From Porphyridium purpureum (Eukaryota; Rhodophyta; Bangiophyceae; Porphyridiales; Porphyridiaceae), in NCBI GenBank assembly GCA_008690995.1, contig VRMN01000010.1, positions 434,001 to 498,000 on the forward strand: a stretch of 64,000 nt of DNA. Reading direction: 5' to 3'. Below are positions 37,403 to 46,495 of this stretch, piece by piece. Each line of letters begins with the position of its first letter. The first letter of the stretch is position 1. The notes below the pieces were generated by a model. The model saw only the letters and a program-made list of their open reading frames with translations, did no database searches and was not told where the DNA came from. A program made the translations under genes and the position numbers.

Positions 37403-38335
37403 ATGACGAACGCTCGGTTGGAGAAGCTGATGGCCACGTCGCGCCCATGGATTACCGACGGCGGGCTTGAAACCGCGATGGTGTTCCAGGAGGGAATCGA
37501 CTTGCCCATGTTCGCGTCGTTTCATGCGTTGGAAAGCGCTCGCGGGCGCTCGGCCATGACAGCGTACTTTGATCAGTACATCGCGTTGGCCAAAGAAGTA
37601 GGGACGGGCTTTGTTTTGGACACGGCGACATGGCGGTCTGGCGCCTACTGGGCGCCGCGGGTGGTTCGCAGTGAGGCAGAAATGGAACGCGTGACGCGCG
37701 ACGCAGTGGACTTTGCCATAGCCCTGCGCGCGCAGCACGAATCCGAGACAACGCCCGTGGTCATAGCCGGCATCGTTGGTCCGGCGGGGGACGGGTATGA
37801 CCCGAACAAGCAAATGTGGAGCGCGGCGGACGCGGAAAAAGAACACATGCCCCAGGTGCGGTGGCTGGCCGAATCCGGAGTCGATTTGATAGTGACGGCA
37901 ACGTTTACGCACACAGGCGAGGCCATTGGGCTGGTGAATGCGGCGAGGGCTCAGCACATACCCGTGGTTGTGGGGTTTACGCTCGAAACGGATGGCCGGC
38001 TTCCTACGGGACAGGCACTCGACGAGGCGATCGCCGAAACCGACTCGGCGACGCAGAGCGCACCCTTGTACTACATGGTGAATTGTGCGCACCCGACGCA
38101 CTTGCCTGCGGGCATCACGCAGGTCTCGCGCATTGGTGGCTTGCGCGCCAACGCTTCGTGCATGAGCCACGCGGAGCTGGATTCTGCCGAGGAGCTCGAT
38201 CAAGGCGACCCCGAGGAATTCGGCGCGCTGTATGCCCCCCTCGTTTCCAATATGGCCCGCGTGCACGTGGTCGGAGGTTGTTGTGGTACAGATATTCGTC
38301 ACATCAGGTCCATTGCGCGCCACATTCTGAACTGA
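37403..38335 (+). CDS. homocysteine S-methyltransferase family protein
   Basis: 310 residues from the ATG at 37403. A TIM-barrel methyltransferase: ITDGGLETAMVFQEGIDLPM at the start, FVLDTATWRSGAYWA, IVGPAGDGYDPNKQMW, LIVTATFTHTGEAIGLVNAA and YYMVNCAHPTHLP. The HVVGGCCGTDIRHI motif comes near the end. The Cys of VNCAHP and the GGCCG pair are the zinc ligands expected for betaine-, S-methylmethionine- or related homocysteine methyltransferases. The methyl donor cannot be inferred from sequence. A betaine-type donor would fit the betaine-synthesising methyltransferase 7 kb away. It is convergent with the NDUFB3-like gene, 109 bases away. Confidence 0.87.
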   Translation: MTNARLEKLMATSRPWITDGGLETAMVFQEGIDLPMFASFHALESARGRSAMTAYFDQYIALAKEVGTGFVLDTATWRSGAYWAPRVVRSEAEMERVTRDAVDFAIALRAQHESETTPVVIAGIVGPAGDGYDPNKQMWSAADAEKEHMPQVRWLAESGVDLIVTATFTHTGEAIGLVNAARAQHIPVVVGFTLETDGRLPTGQALDEAIAETDSATQSAPLYYMVNCAHPTHLPAGITQVSRIGGLRANASCMSHAELDSAEELDQGDPEEFGALYAPLVSNMARVHVVGGCCGTDIRHIRSIARHILN

Positions 38336-38444
38336 AACGCAGTCTTTCGAGCGCTTGCCAGCCCATGTTCTTTGCGCTCGTGCCTTTTACATAATAAACC
38401 ACACCCAAGCGATCCGTTGTCTACCGAGCGATCCGTTCTCACTC

Positions 38445-38675
38445 TTAGTGCGCCGTCGACGAAGAGCTGATTTGCGGAGCCGCGGCGGCGGCCGTCGCAG
38501 CTGCCTCGGCCTCAGCATCCTTCTTGTACAAGTTTGTGTAATACGTATACTCCAACCCCCAATAAATCCCGAACAACACAGCGGCCGTTCCAAACCCTGT
38601 AAACATATGCTTCACATTACTACGAAAGCTCAAGGCCGGGTGCTTGCGCCATTCCTGTCGCTTGTACGCAAACAT
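38445..38675 (-). CDS. NDUFB3: complex I subunit B12 / NDUFB3-like
   Basis: 76 residues from the ATG at 38675. The pattern EWRKHPALSFRSNVKHMFTG, then FGTAAVLFGIYWGLEYTYYT, matches the short B12/NDUFB3 accessory subunit of mitochondrial complex I, a single-pass inner-membrane protein with a charged N-terminus (R.EWRKHP) and a G-rich transmembrane helix. The tail is Ala/Glu-rich. Length agrees with plant and animal homologues (70-100). No mitochondrial presequence is needed or seen. Reading upstream of the ATG is open but starts with GTG only. Confidence 0.8.
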   Translation of the reverse strand: MFAYKRQEWRKHPALSFRSNVKHMFTGFGTAAVLFGIYWGLEYTYYTNLYKKDAEAEAAATAAAAAPQISSSSTAH

Positions 38676-39169
38676 ACTGACTCGCCAAGGCCCTCCGCGC
38701 GTTATCTGCCTCTCCCCACGTCTCCCGTTCTCCACTCTCGCTCCTTCCTCGTCTCGACCACCTTTCTCAATCTCACCTGTCTCGTTTTCTGTAGCTTGTG
38801 GTCAACGGCTTGGCGTCAGACGGAAAGATTGTCCTCCTTGGCTTTAAGATGGTACGAGGGGAAAGGGTGTACGTTGCGATGATGTATCGCTCGCGCGCAG
38901 GTATCCACAGTGCGCTGTCCACAGCGTTCGCTCTCTCCGCACACGCTTGGGCCGAGTGTGATGCTTGAGTACTACCTACCTATCTATTCACATTGCACTG
39001 CATCTGGCCTTGTACCTACATCTCGCGTTCCTGGAATCTTTTGTCGAAGCAGAGCGAGAGCCTGCCTGGTGGCCGCTTCCTGTGTTTCGATAATAATTTA
39101 AATGCTCCGACGCCGTCGCGCATCTGCATCCGAGCACGTGGTGCCCGGCGCGTGGTGCTGAACGCGTCG
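38676..39169. other. intergenic region, NDUFB3 upstream / HIT downstream
   Basis: Nearly 500 bases containing the promoter of the complex I gene and the 3' flank of the HIT gene. CT-rich tracts lie at about 38700-38775. No coding or RNA feature recognised. Confidence 0.4.
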
Positions 39170-39796
39170 CTAAAGTCGCGCGTGAAGCTGGGAAGAGGGT
39201 TCAATTGTGCGCGAGTTGGAGGGACCTGACGCGTATGTGGACCTGGTATTGTCTTCGGAAAGGCTGCGTTCCCCTGCTTCTACTTGCGTCGCCACTTGAA
39301 ACGGCTCATCAGATAATGTCGCCTTGCGGCCTTCGAGGCGCGGATTCTCACCACGTTGCAAGTGCTGCTTAATAAGCTGGCATGTCTGCCGTAATTCATC
39401 TTGGTCGGCGCTCTGATTATTGGGCGGCATGGTGCTTGGGCTTCGCGTACACCAGAACGCATCCCCTTGATGCCTCGGAATAATATGGATATGTGCATGT
39501 GCAACTGTCTGCCCGGCAACCTGTCCAGTATTCGCTCCCAAGTTGAACCCTTCTGCGTGCAAGGCGCGTATGACCGCTGCGGCCACACGGCGCACGCAGC
39601 GAAACACCGCCGCGGTCTCGTTTTCATCCATCTGCAGCACATTCTGCCGGTGAATGCGCGGCACCACCAACGTGTGCCCGCGCACCACCGGCCTCGCGTC
39701 CAGAAACGCTACCACCTCCCCATCTTCATACACAATGTGGCCGTCCGCGCGCCGGCGCACAATCTCGCAGAACACACACGCTCCATCCTCCTCCAT
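39170..39796 (-). CDS. HIT-family hydrolase (HINT/Fhit type)
   Basis: 208 residues from the ATG at 39796 (MEEDGACVFCEIVRRRADGH). The CxxC start, IVYEDGEVVAFLDARPVVRG, HTLVVPRIHRQNVLQM, FNLGANTGQVAGQTV and the histidine triad AHAHIHIIPR define a histidine triad nucleotide hydrolase. Such enzymes cleave nucleotide phosphoramidates or dinucleoside polyphosphates. About 90 extra residues after the triad are polar and likely disordered. It is divergent from RPC1 with 130 bases between the start codons. The exact substrate is not deducible. Confidence 0.9.
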   Translation of the reverse strand: MEEDGACVFCEIVRRRADGHIVYEDGEVVAFLDARPVVRGHTLVVPRIHRQNVLQMDENETAAVFRCVRRVAAAVIRALHAEGFNLGANTGQVAGQTVAHAHIHIIPRHQGDAFWCTRSPSTMPPNNQSADQDELRQTCQLIKQHLQRGENPRLEGRKATLSDEPFQVATQVEAGERSLSEDNTRSTYASGPSNSRTIEPSSQLHARL

Positions 39797-39926
39797 TCCC
39801 ACCTTTCCCTCCCTCAGTCTCAGTCTCTCTCTCGCTCGGCGCAGCAAAGACGCGTCTTGCACGACGACATGCGGGTCGACGAGAGAGGGAGGGAGCGAGA
39901 GAGAGAGATGGAACGGATGATCGAAG
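39797..39926. promoter_or_regulatory. short divergent promoter, HIT gene / RPC1
   Basis: 130 bases between two divergent ATGs, so both core promoters must fit here. GA/CT tracts lie near each start (about 39812-39836 and 39887-39909), the same arrangement seen before several other genes in this window. Confidence 0.55.
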
Positions 39927-42900
39927 ATGAAGAAGGGTAGGAAGGAAGATGGCGGTGGTGCGATGGCCGCATATCCTAGTGGCGGCTATGGTGTGAAACG
40001 GTATGGACATGAGCTGGAACTGGTAAAGGCAATGGACACGCCGAAGAAGATTGGCGCAATCGAGTTTTCCGTGCCCCCCGCGCAGGAGATTGCTGGAGTG
40101 TCGGTGACGCAGATCTGGTCGCGAGAGTTGTACGAGCATCCGTCGAGGCAGGCGGCGAATGGGGGAGTGCTGGATGCCCGCCTGGGTGCCATTGACCGGC
40201 ACTCGGTCTGTGCGACGTGCGGGTTGAAGCTCGCGGAGTGTCTGGGTCATTTCGGACACATCGAGCTCGAGTTGCCGGCGTTCCACATCGGATATCTCAA
40301 AGTGATTATTCAAACACTGCAGATGGTCTGCAAGACATGCTCGTATCTGCTTCTCTCGCCAGAGGAGATCGACGTCGAGCTCCGAAGAGCCAAGAGGAAG
40401 GCGCTCAGTTCCACGAGTCACATCCGCGGCGCAGCCCGCAAGCGCATTTGGGCGCTGTGCCGCAAAAAGACATGCTGCCCAAATCCGCTCTGTGGGGCGC
40501 TCAACGGCACGGTGAAGAAAGTTGGCGTGATCAAGATCATCCACGTGTTTAGCAAGAAGCTGCCCAAGATGCATGCGGGGCCCGTGGCCGATCTGGGCGG
40601 AGATATCGGAAGAACTGGAGGCAATGCCCTGCCCGGGGTGCAGCCAGACACGTTTGCTGCTGCACTCAAGGCGAATCCGGACTTGGACAAACATTTGCAG
40701 AAGGTGATAGAAGACCTGGACCCGTTAAAAGTGCTCGGCATTTTTCAACGTATTCCGCGCGTCCAGCTGTGCTTGCTTGATATGGACGCTGTCGAGGGCG
40801 GACCAGAGAACCTTATTTTGCGCAACTTGCCCGTGCCACCATTGTGTGTGCGCCCATCTGTGTGCCAGGATCCTTCCATGGGTTCCACAGAAGACGACCT
40901 CACCATGAAACTCACCGAGCTCGTGCAGGTGAACGAGGTAATTCGCATGGCGCTGGCCAACGGCGCTTTGATGGGTGTTGTTATGGAGGACTGGGAATAC
41001 TTGCAGCTTGAGCTCGCGCGCTACATAAATTCTGACCTGCCGGGGTTACCCCCGGCGGGTGGACCGGCAGGCGGAAGTGGAGGCAGATCAAGCAGCCACT
41101 CCGGGAAGCCACTGCGAGGTATATCACAAAGGCTGAAGGGCAAGGCCGGTCGTTTCAGGGGCAACCTATCCGGCAAGCGCGTGGACTTTTCCGGCCGCAC
41201 GGTAATCTCGCCCGACCCAAACTTGACCGTCGAGCAAGTTGGCATCCCACTCAGGGTGGCGATGATCTTGACCTATCCCGAACGGGTGACATCGTTCAAC
41301 TTGGCGCGACTGCAACGCGCCGTGGAGAATGGTGCAGATGTTTGGCCCGGCGCCACCCAAGTAGAGCTCTTTGATGCGCAAGGTCGTTCGCAGATGAAGC
41401 GCAACCTTCGCTTTGGCAACCGCGTCAAGTTGGCCAAGGAGTTGCTGCCTGGGTGCGTCGTGGAGAGGCACTTGATTGATGGCGACTGGGTGCTCTTCAA
41501 TCGACAGCCGAGCCTGCATCGCGTCAGTATTATGGCTCATCGTGTCAAAGTGCAGGCCCAGCGTACCTTTAGGTTCAACGAGAGCGTCTGTGCACCGTAC
41601 AATGCAGACTATGACGGGGATGAGATGAACTTGCACGTGCCGCAGACTGAGGAGGCGCGTGCAGAGGCCGCCGAGCTCATGTCTGTCCTTGCCAACCTGG
41701 TCACGCCCAAATCAGGCGAGCCGCTTATTGCCGCGACGCAGGATTTTCTCACGTGTTCTCACCTTCTCAGCTGCAAGGACGTTTTTATGGACGCCGCGCA
41801 GTTCGCCCAGGCTTGCTCCTTTGTTGACGATGCTATGCCACTACCAGCACATGTTCAGCTTCCCCAGCCAAGCATTCTCAAACCCATGCGCCTCTGGACA
41901 GGTAAGCAGGTGATCAGTTTTCTTATCCAGTACGCTGCAGGTGGCCAGATCCCGGCGCAAAGACTGCGGGTTAGCGTCGCAGAGCGGACCTACACGAAAA
42001 TGAAGCACGCGCCATTTGCGACGGGCAAAGATGGAAGCGACGTCCTTAATCCGTACGCGTTTTCCCCAAGCATGGACCCCAGCGATGGATACGTGGTGGT
42101 GCGCGGCGGGAGTCTGGTTTCTGGGCGGGTGGGCAAGGCAACGATGGGCTCTGGCTCCAAAGCGGGCGTTTTCTATCATTTGTGGAAGCACTTTGGGGCT
42201 GTAGCGTCTGCACGTGCCATGCATTTTGTTTCCAAATTGGCCGCGCGGCTTCACAGCGAGCACGGGTTTAGTATAGGTGTGGATGACGTGAAACCGTCAT
42301 TGGCGTTGCGGCAGCACAAGCATGAGCTTCTTGCGCGAGGCTATGCTTCATGTGACTCTGTGATTCAACAGCGTCACGCAAACCAGCTGCAAAATCGGCC
42401 CGGATGCACGCAGGAGCAGACAATGGAGGCACTGCTCAATGCAGAATTGAGTAAAATCCGCGAGGACGCTGGGCGAAGCTGCATTCAACGTCTTGATCCG
42501 GCGACAAATGCGGCGCTGATCATGGCGCAATGCGGCTCCAAAGGTTCTACGATCAACATTTCGCAGATGGTGGCGTGCGTCGGTCAGCAGACGGTGAGCG
42601 GATCGCGTCCGCCAGACGGCTTTCAGGGCCGTTCGTTGCCACATTTTGAGCGAGGAGCGCGAGCTCGTATGCCGGACGCAAAGGGATTTGTCGAAAACTC
42701 CTTCTTCTCCGGGATGACATGTACCGAGTTTTTCTTCCACACCATGGCTGGCCGTGAAGGGCTTGTTGATACGGCGGTCAAGACGGCCGAGACGGGCTAC
42801 ATGCAGCGCCGTCTCATGAAGGCACTCGAAGATCTTGGAGTCCACTATGACGGAACTGTGCGTGCCTCAGATGGCACAGTGGTGCAGTTCACGTTTGGGG

Positions 42901-44651
42901 ACGACGGCCTGGACCCGTGCCTGATGGAGCTCGACCAGTCTAGTGCTCCAGATTCCATTGGTGTGTTCGACTGTGCGGCGTTGCTGGATGAGGTTCAAGC
43001 GGAAAGGCGTGGCAGCGCGAGTGCTTCCAAAGTGCCAGCCAGTACCCCGTCAAGGCACGACCAGGTTCCCGAGGCGGATGACGATGGCGCGGACAAAGTA
43101 GCGCGCATTTCTAGGGCGCTGCAAAGTAGTGGGCGCCTGCATCCAGACAAGATGCGTGAGTTGTTTGAAGAATGGCTAAAGCAGCCAACTGTGACCGTCA
43201 AGGCGTCCTCGAATACCGTCACGGGTGCGGATCTCAACAGCGAAAGCCGTTTTCAGAAGCTGCGCGACGTGCTGCGCATGTTTGTAAATTCACGCGCGCA
43301 GGATTTAGAGAATCGCCTGGAGCACATTGTACAAGCGGGACAAAAAGGTGAGTTTGAATCTGGCACACACGAGCGCGCAGCACTTTACGCAGCGTGTGTG
43401 GCGCGCGGTGTGACGCAGCAAGACTTTGAGCGCTTCCTATTGCGCGCATGTTTCAAGGTGGCACGCGCAGAACAGGAGCCCGGCTCAACTGTGGGCGCGA
43501 TTGCCGCGCAAAGCATTGGCGAGCCCGGTACACAGATGACGCTCAAGACATTCCATTTTGCAGGCGTCGCCAGCATGAACATTACGCTTGGTGTGCCGCG
43601 CCTCAAGGAGATCATTAACGCAAGCAAGCAGATCTCGACCCCGATTATTGCGGCGTCACTCGTAAACGCATCAGACGTTGTGAATGCGCGTATTGTAAAG
43701 GGCCGTGTGGAGGCGTGTACGATTGGTCAGCTCGCCGTCTGGTTACGTGAGGTGTACAGAAGGAGTAAGGCTTACATGGCGATTAAGCTTGACATGGTCG
43801 CTATTTCCAAGCTCCAGCTTGACGTAAACGCGTTGTCCGTCCAGAAGGCGCTGCTCGCCACTCCAAAGCTAAAACTGAGCGAACAAGACGTCGAAATCTG
43901 CGCGCCGGACCTGCTGCGCGTTCACGCATACGTGCATCCGTCTACATTTGACGGGGATTACGAGCCGTACGCGTCGAAGCACGCCCGCACTCTGGGGCTT
44001 GGTATGTCCAGGTCAAAGGCCAAGACTAAATCCTACAAAGTGGACCTTCAGGCAAGAATGCAGCTGTTTCGGCGGCTTGTCCCTTCGGTGGTCGTCAGCG
44101 GTATCGCATCGGTGGAGCGTGTGGTCATAAACGACAAAGGAAGCTCACAATATGAACTGCTGGTGGAAGGCGACGACCTGTTGGGCGTCATGGCAGTTGC
44201 GGGCGTGCGCGGCACACATGTGACATGCAACCACATCATTTCGGTGGAGCATGCGCTGGGTATCGAGGCTGCGCGCGCAACGATCATGTCCGAAGTACAG
44301 TACACAATGCAGAGCCATGGCATGACGATCGATCCGCGCCACATTATGTTACTGGCAGACGTGATGAGCTACCGCGGCGAAATTCTGGGCATCACACGGT
44401 TTGGTATTGTCAAGATGAAGACGTCCACGCTGATGCTCGCCTCGTTTGAGATGACCGTTGATCACCTCTTCGACGCTGCGGTGCATAATCGTCGCGACGA
44501 CATTGTTGGTGTCTCGGAGTGCATCATCATGGGCGTGCCTATTCCTCTCGGCTCGGGCATTTTTAAAGTTCTGCGTGACACGCAGCGTGACGTTATGCCC
44601 AAGACACGCAGCGTGTTCATGAGCGAGCATGGCATGAACTTGAACCTCTGA
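39927..44651 (+). CDS. RPC1: RNA polymerase III largest subunit (RPC1/RPC160)
   Basis: 1574 residues, longer than the ~1390 of human or 1460 of yeast, in one frame. Landmarks in order: KKIGAIEFSVPPAQEIAGVS, zinc-binding CATCGLKLAECLGHFGHIEL, and KRVDFSGRTVISPDPNLTVE. The catalytic aspartate loop NADYDGDEMNLHVP is at about 559-572 (Tyr replaces the common Phe), then the bridge helix/trigger-loop region ends in EPGTQMTLKTFHFAGVASMN (about 1198-1217). The C-terminus has MSYRGEILGITRFGIVKMK and MGVPIPLGSGIFKVL, typical of Pol III rather than Pol I or II; there is no CTD. Gly/Ser-rich insertions occur near residues 370-395 and Ser/Asp-rich ones near 1025-1060, accounting for the extra length. The enzyme transcribes tRNA and 5S RNA genes. 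Confidence 0.98.
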   Translation: MKKGRKEDGGGAMAAYPSGGYGVKRYGHELELVKAMDTPKKIGAIEFSVPPAQEIAGVSVTQIWSRELYEHPSRQAANGGVLDARLGAIDRHSVCATCGLKLAECLGHFGHIELELPAFHIGYLKVIIQTLQMVCKTCSYLLLSPEEIDVELRRAKRKALSSTSHIRGAARKRIWALCRKKTCCPNPLCGALNGTVKKVGVIKIIHVFSKKLPKMHAGPVADLGGDIGRTGGNALPGVQPDTFAAALKANPDLDKHLQKVIEDLDPLKVLGIFQRIPRVQLCLLDMDAVEGGPENLILRNLPVPPLCVRPSVCQDPSMGSTEDDLTMKLTELVQVNEVIRMALANGALMGVVMEDWEYLQLELARYINSDLPGLPPAGGPAGGSGGRSSSHSGKPLRGISQRLKGKAGRFRGNLSGKRVDFSGRTVISPDPNLTVEQVGIPLRVAMILTYPERVTSFNLARLQRAVENGADVWPGATQVELFDAQGRSQMKRNLRFGNRVKLAKELLPGCVVERHLIDGDWVLFNRQPSLHRVSIMAHRVKVQAQRTFRFNESVCAPYNADYDGDEMNLHVPQTEEARAEAAELMSVLANLVTPKSGEPLIAATQDFLTCSHLLSCKDVFMDAAQFAQACSFVDDAMPLPAHVQLPQPSILKPMRLWTGKQVISFLIQYAAGGQIPAQRLRVSVAERTYTKMKHAPFATGKDGSDVLNPYAFSPSMDPSDGYVVVRGGSLVSGRVGKATMGSGSKAGVFYHLWKHFGAVASARAMHFVSKLAARLHSEHGFSIGVDDVKPSLALRQHKHELLARGYASCDSVIQQRHANQLQNRPGCTQEQTMEALLNAELSKIREDAGRSCIQRLDPATNAALIMAQCGSKGSTINISQMVACVGQQTVSGSRPPDGFQGRSLPHFERGARARMPDAKGFVENSFFSGMTCTEFFFHTMAGREGLVDTAVKTAETGYMQRRLMKALEDLGVHYDGTVRASDGTVVQFTFGDDGLDPCLMELDQSSAPDSIGVFDCAALLDEVQAERRGSASASKVPASTPSRHDQVPEADDDGADKVARISRALQSSGRLHPDKMRELFEEWLKQPTVTVKASSNTVTGADLNSESRFQKLRDVLRMFVNSRAQDLENRLEHIVQAGQKGEFESGTHERAALYAACVARGVTQQDFERFLLRACFKVARAEQEPGSTVGAIAAQSIGEPGTQMTLKTFHFAGVASMNITLGVPRLKEIINASKQISTPIIAASLVNASDVVNARIVKGRVEACTIGQLAVWLREVYRRSKAYMAIKLDMVAISKLQLDVNALSVQKALLATPKLKLSEQDVEICAPDLLRVHAYVHPSTFDGDYEPYASKHARTLGLGMSRSKAKTKSYKVDLQARMQLFRRLVPSVVVSGIASVERVVINDKGSSQYELLVEGDDLLGVMAVAGVRGTHVTCNHIISVEHALGIEAARATIMSEVQYTMQSHGMTIDPRHIMLLADVMSYRGEILGITRFGIVKMKTSTLMLASFEMTVDHLFDAAVHNRRDDIVGVSECIIMGVPIPLGSGIFKVLRDTQRDVMPKTRSVFMSEHGMNLNL

Positions 44652-45229
44652 CAGCTTTAATCTGCCGTTGCGCGCGAAACAACACGCTAGTTGCTGGAAT
44701 GTAGATCTTACATTGACAGAATGCACGCAAGGCATGGCCATGCACACAGAGGGAAAAGGCTCGTCCAATATTGCTCTAGTTTCATCCATAGGGATACAAT
44801 TACGAAGAAGGAAGGCATGAGTTACAGAATAATTCAATAATTTTGTGAATACACTTCGCGCATGCATGAACTCTAACCGATCATGCCTATCCTTATATCA
44901 AAGATACTCCAAGCTCATGCGCACGCGCACGAGCGTTTGAGGTCGACAATCAGTTTTCGTCTGCCGCCTTGCCCGGGTTGGTCTGATGTCGCTGCGACGT
45001 ATCGACGAATGACGCGTCCAAGTTGTGGACTTCATCGAATGTCATTTTGGTGCATCTCGCCAACCAGGAATGTTCGAGCCACGGCGCGCGCACAAATCGT
45101 TTATGACGAGATGAATAATACAACAACATCCCAGGCTCCACGTGGATTGCAAGCTCATCGTGAAGCATGCTTCGATGCTTTCAGAACGACTTCTGTCAAA
45201 GAAATGGCACAGCCGCAGCAATGCTCTTG
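44652..45229. other. convergent 3' intergenic region
   Basis: About 580 bases between the ends of RPC1 and the 2-oxoglutarate oxygenase gene. A plus frame running from 44883 overlaps the end of the oxygenase gene antisense and has no family features. AT-rich around 44825-44850, a possible polyadenylation area. Confidence 0.4.
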
Positions 45230-46495
45230 CTATGTGACAGGATCGGCACTCGCGAAATTCGTGGCAATTTTCCGCATGAGATGATCTCCGTATCGAATTG
45301 GTTTGAAGACGCACTTCGAGTCCTGGACACTCGCGCTGTCATCATAGCCTGTCATGTTCATGTGCAGAGGCACAATCACCGCGTCAAAGTTGGGTTCGAA
45401 AAAGAATGGAATCGAGAGGCGGCCCTTGGCATCCTCCGCGGTCTTTCCAGGACTTGTGATCTCTGGGGCGCGCACACGATGCGGTGTGGCCCGCAGCCGT
45501 CCTCCCGTCCAAACCTCGAGCATGTCACCAACATTAACTGCGAGCGCACCCGGTATAGGCGGCACAGCAACCCACTGACCACTGGAGAGCTGCGCTTCGA
45601 GGCATTCTTGGTGGTGCGATGTCGGCTCTTGGTTGAGAATGGTCAGCATGCCATAGTCCGTGTGCTCACCGCAGCCTTGGTCGTGTCCGTCCATCGAGCG
45701 GCATACCGGCGGGTACCGAATGAGCCGCAAAACCCAGAATGAGCGATCAAAGTACGGCTCAAAAAAACGGGCGTCATGGATGCCCATCCGGGAGCCCATG
45801 CCGAGCGCGAGGCCGTGCATGACCCGCGCGCCGAGCGAAAGCATGGCGGGCACGTACTCGAAGTGGAAAAACTCGCGGATCTGAGGGAGCAGTTCAGCAG
45901 GCCACTGATTGAGGCCCGCCATGGGCTCGCCGCCTGCGCAGTCTGTAGGATGGCGGTGTGCGGTGTCGATCTCGCGGTACGCATCCAGTGCTTCGTGCTG
46001 GTCATGGCGGCCCTGCGTCACATTTTCGCCCACCTGTTGGAAACCGCGCGCGTGTGATGCGCAGTGGCGCACTGAAATGCGCTGCTTTGCTGCCAGCGGC
46101 AGGTCGAAGAAGCGCGTCGCATGCTCCCGCGCCAATGCGAGCAGACGCTCAGGCACTCCATGATGAATGACGTAGAATAAGCCTACCTGCGAGGCCGCAT
46201 GAAACAAAGCCTCGCCGGCGCGCCGCTGTGCTTCTTCATCCTTGCGACGGCACACGATATGATCCGCGCTGCAATCTGCGGCGCGTGCCGCACGGACGGC
46301 GCATGTTCCGTGATCATCAAGCAGCGCCCCTACGTCCACTACTGGAACAAGCGTGCGTGAATTTTCGGGCACGTTTGACACGAGCGATCGACGAGTTGCA
46401 CCTGCACGCTCACGAGAAGCCCTTCTCGAAACGTGGCGCCGTGAGGAGCCGGCACGCCGCAGCAGCTGCTGCCGACTCGGACGCACACGCAACAT
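45230..46495 (-). CDS. 2-oxoglutarate/Fe(II)-dependent oxygenase, IPNS-like
   Basis: 421 residues from the ATG at 46495. The basic N-terminal ~60 residues (Arg/Ser-rich, almost no acids) could be an organelle-targeting peptide. The DIOX_N region starts at LVPVVDVGALL and includes QVGLFYVIHHGVPERLLALA. The catalytic 2OG-Fe(II) domain has the HxD pair in GEHTDYGMLTIL, the distal His in ATPHRVRAP, and RLSIPFFFEPN, whose Arg and Ser bind 2-oxoglutarate. The arrangement resembles the isopenicillin-N-synthase/gibberellin-oxidase superfamily. Red algae do not make gibberellins as far as I know, so the substrate is open. No biosynthetic partners lie beside it. Confidence 0.88.
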   Translation of the reverse strand: MLRVRPSRQQLLRRAGSSRRHVSRRASRERAGATRRSLVSNVPENSRTLVPVVDVGALLDDHGTCAVRAARAADCSADHIVCRRKDEEAQRRAGEALFHAASQVGLFYVIHHGVPERLLALAREHATRFFDLPLAAKQRISVRHCASHARGFQQVGENVTQGRHDQHEALDAYREIDTAHRHPTDCAGGEPMAGLNQWPAELLPQIREFFHFEYVPAMLSLGARVMHGLALGMGSRMGIHDARFFEPYFDRSFWVLRLIRYPPVCRSMDGHDQGCGEHTDYGMLTILNQEPTSHHQECLEAQLSSGQWVAVPPIPGALAVNVGDMLEVWTGGRLRATPHRVRAPEITSPGKTAEDAKGRLSIPFFFEPNFDAVIVPLHMNMTGYDDSASVQDSKCVFKPIRYGDHLMRKIATNFASADPVT

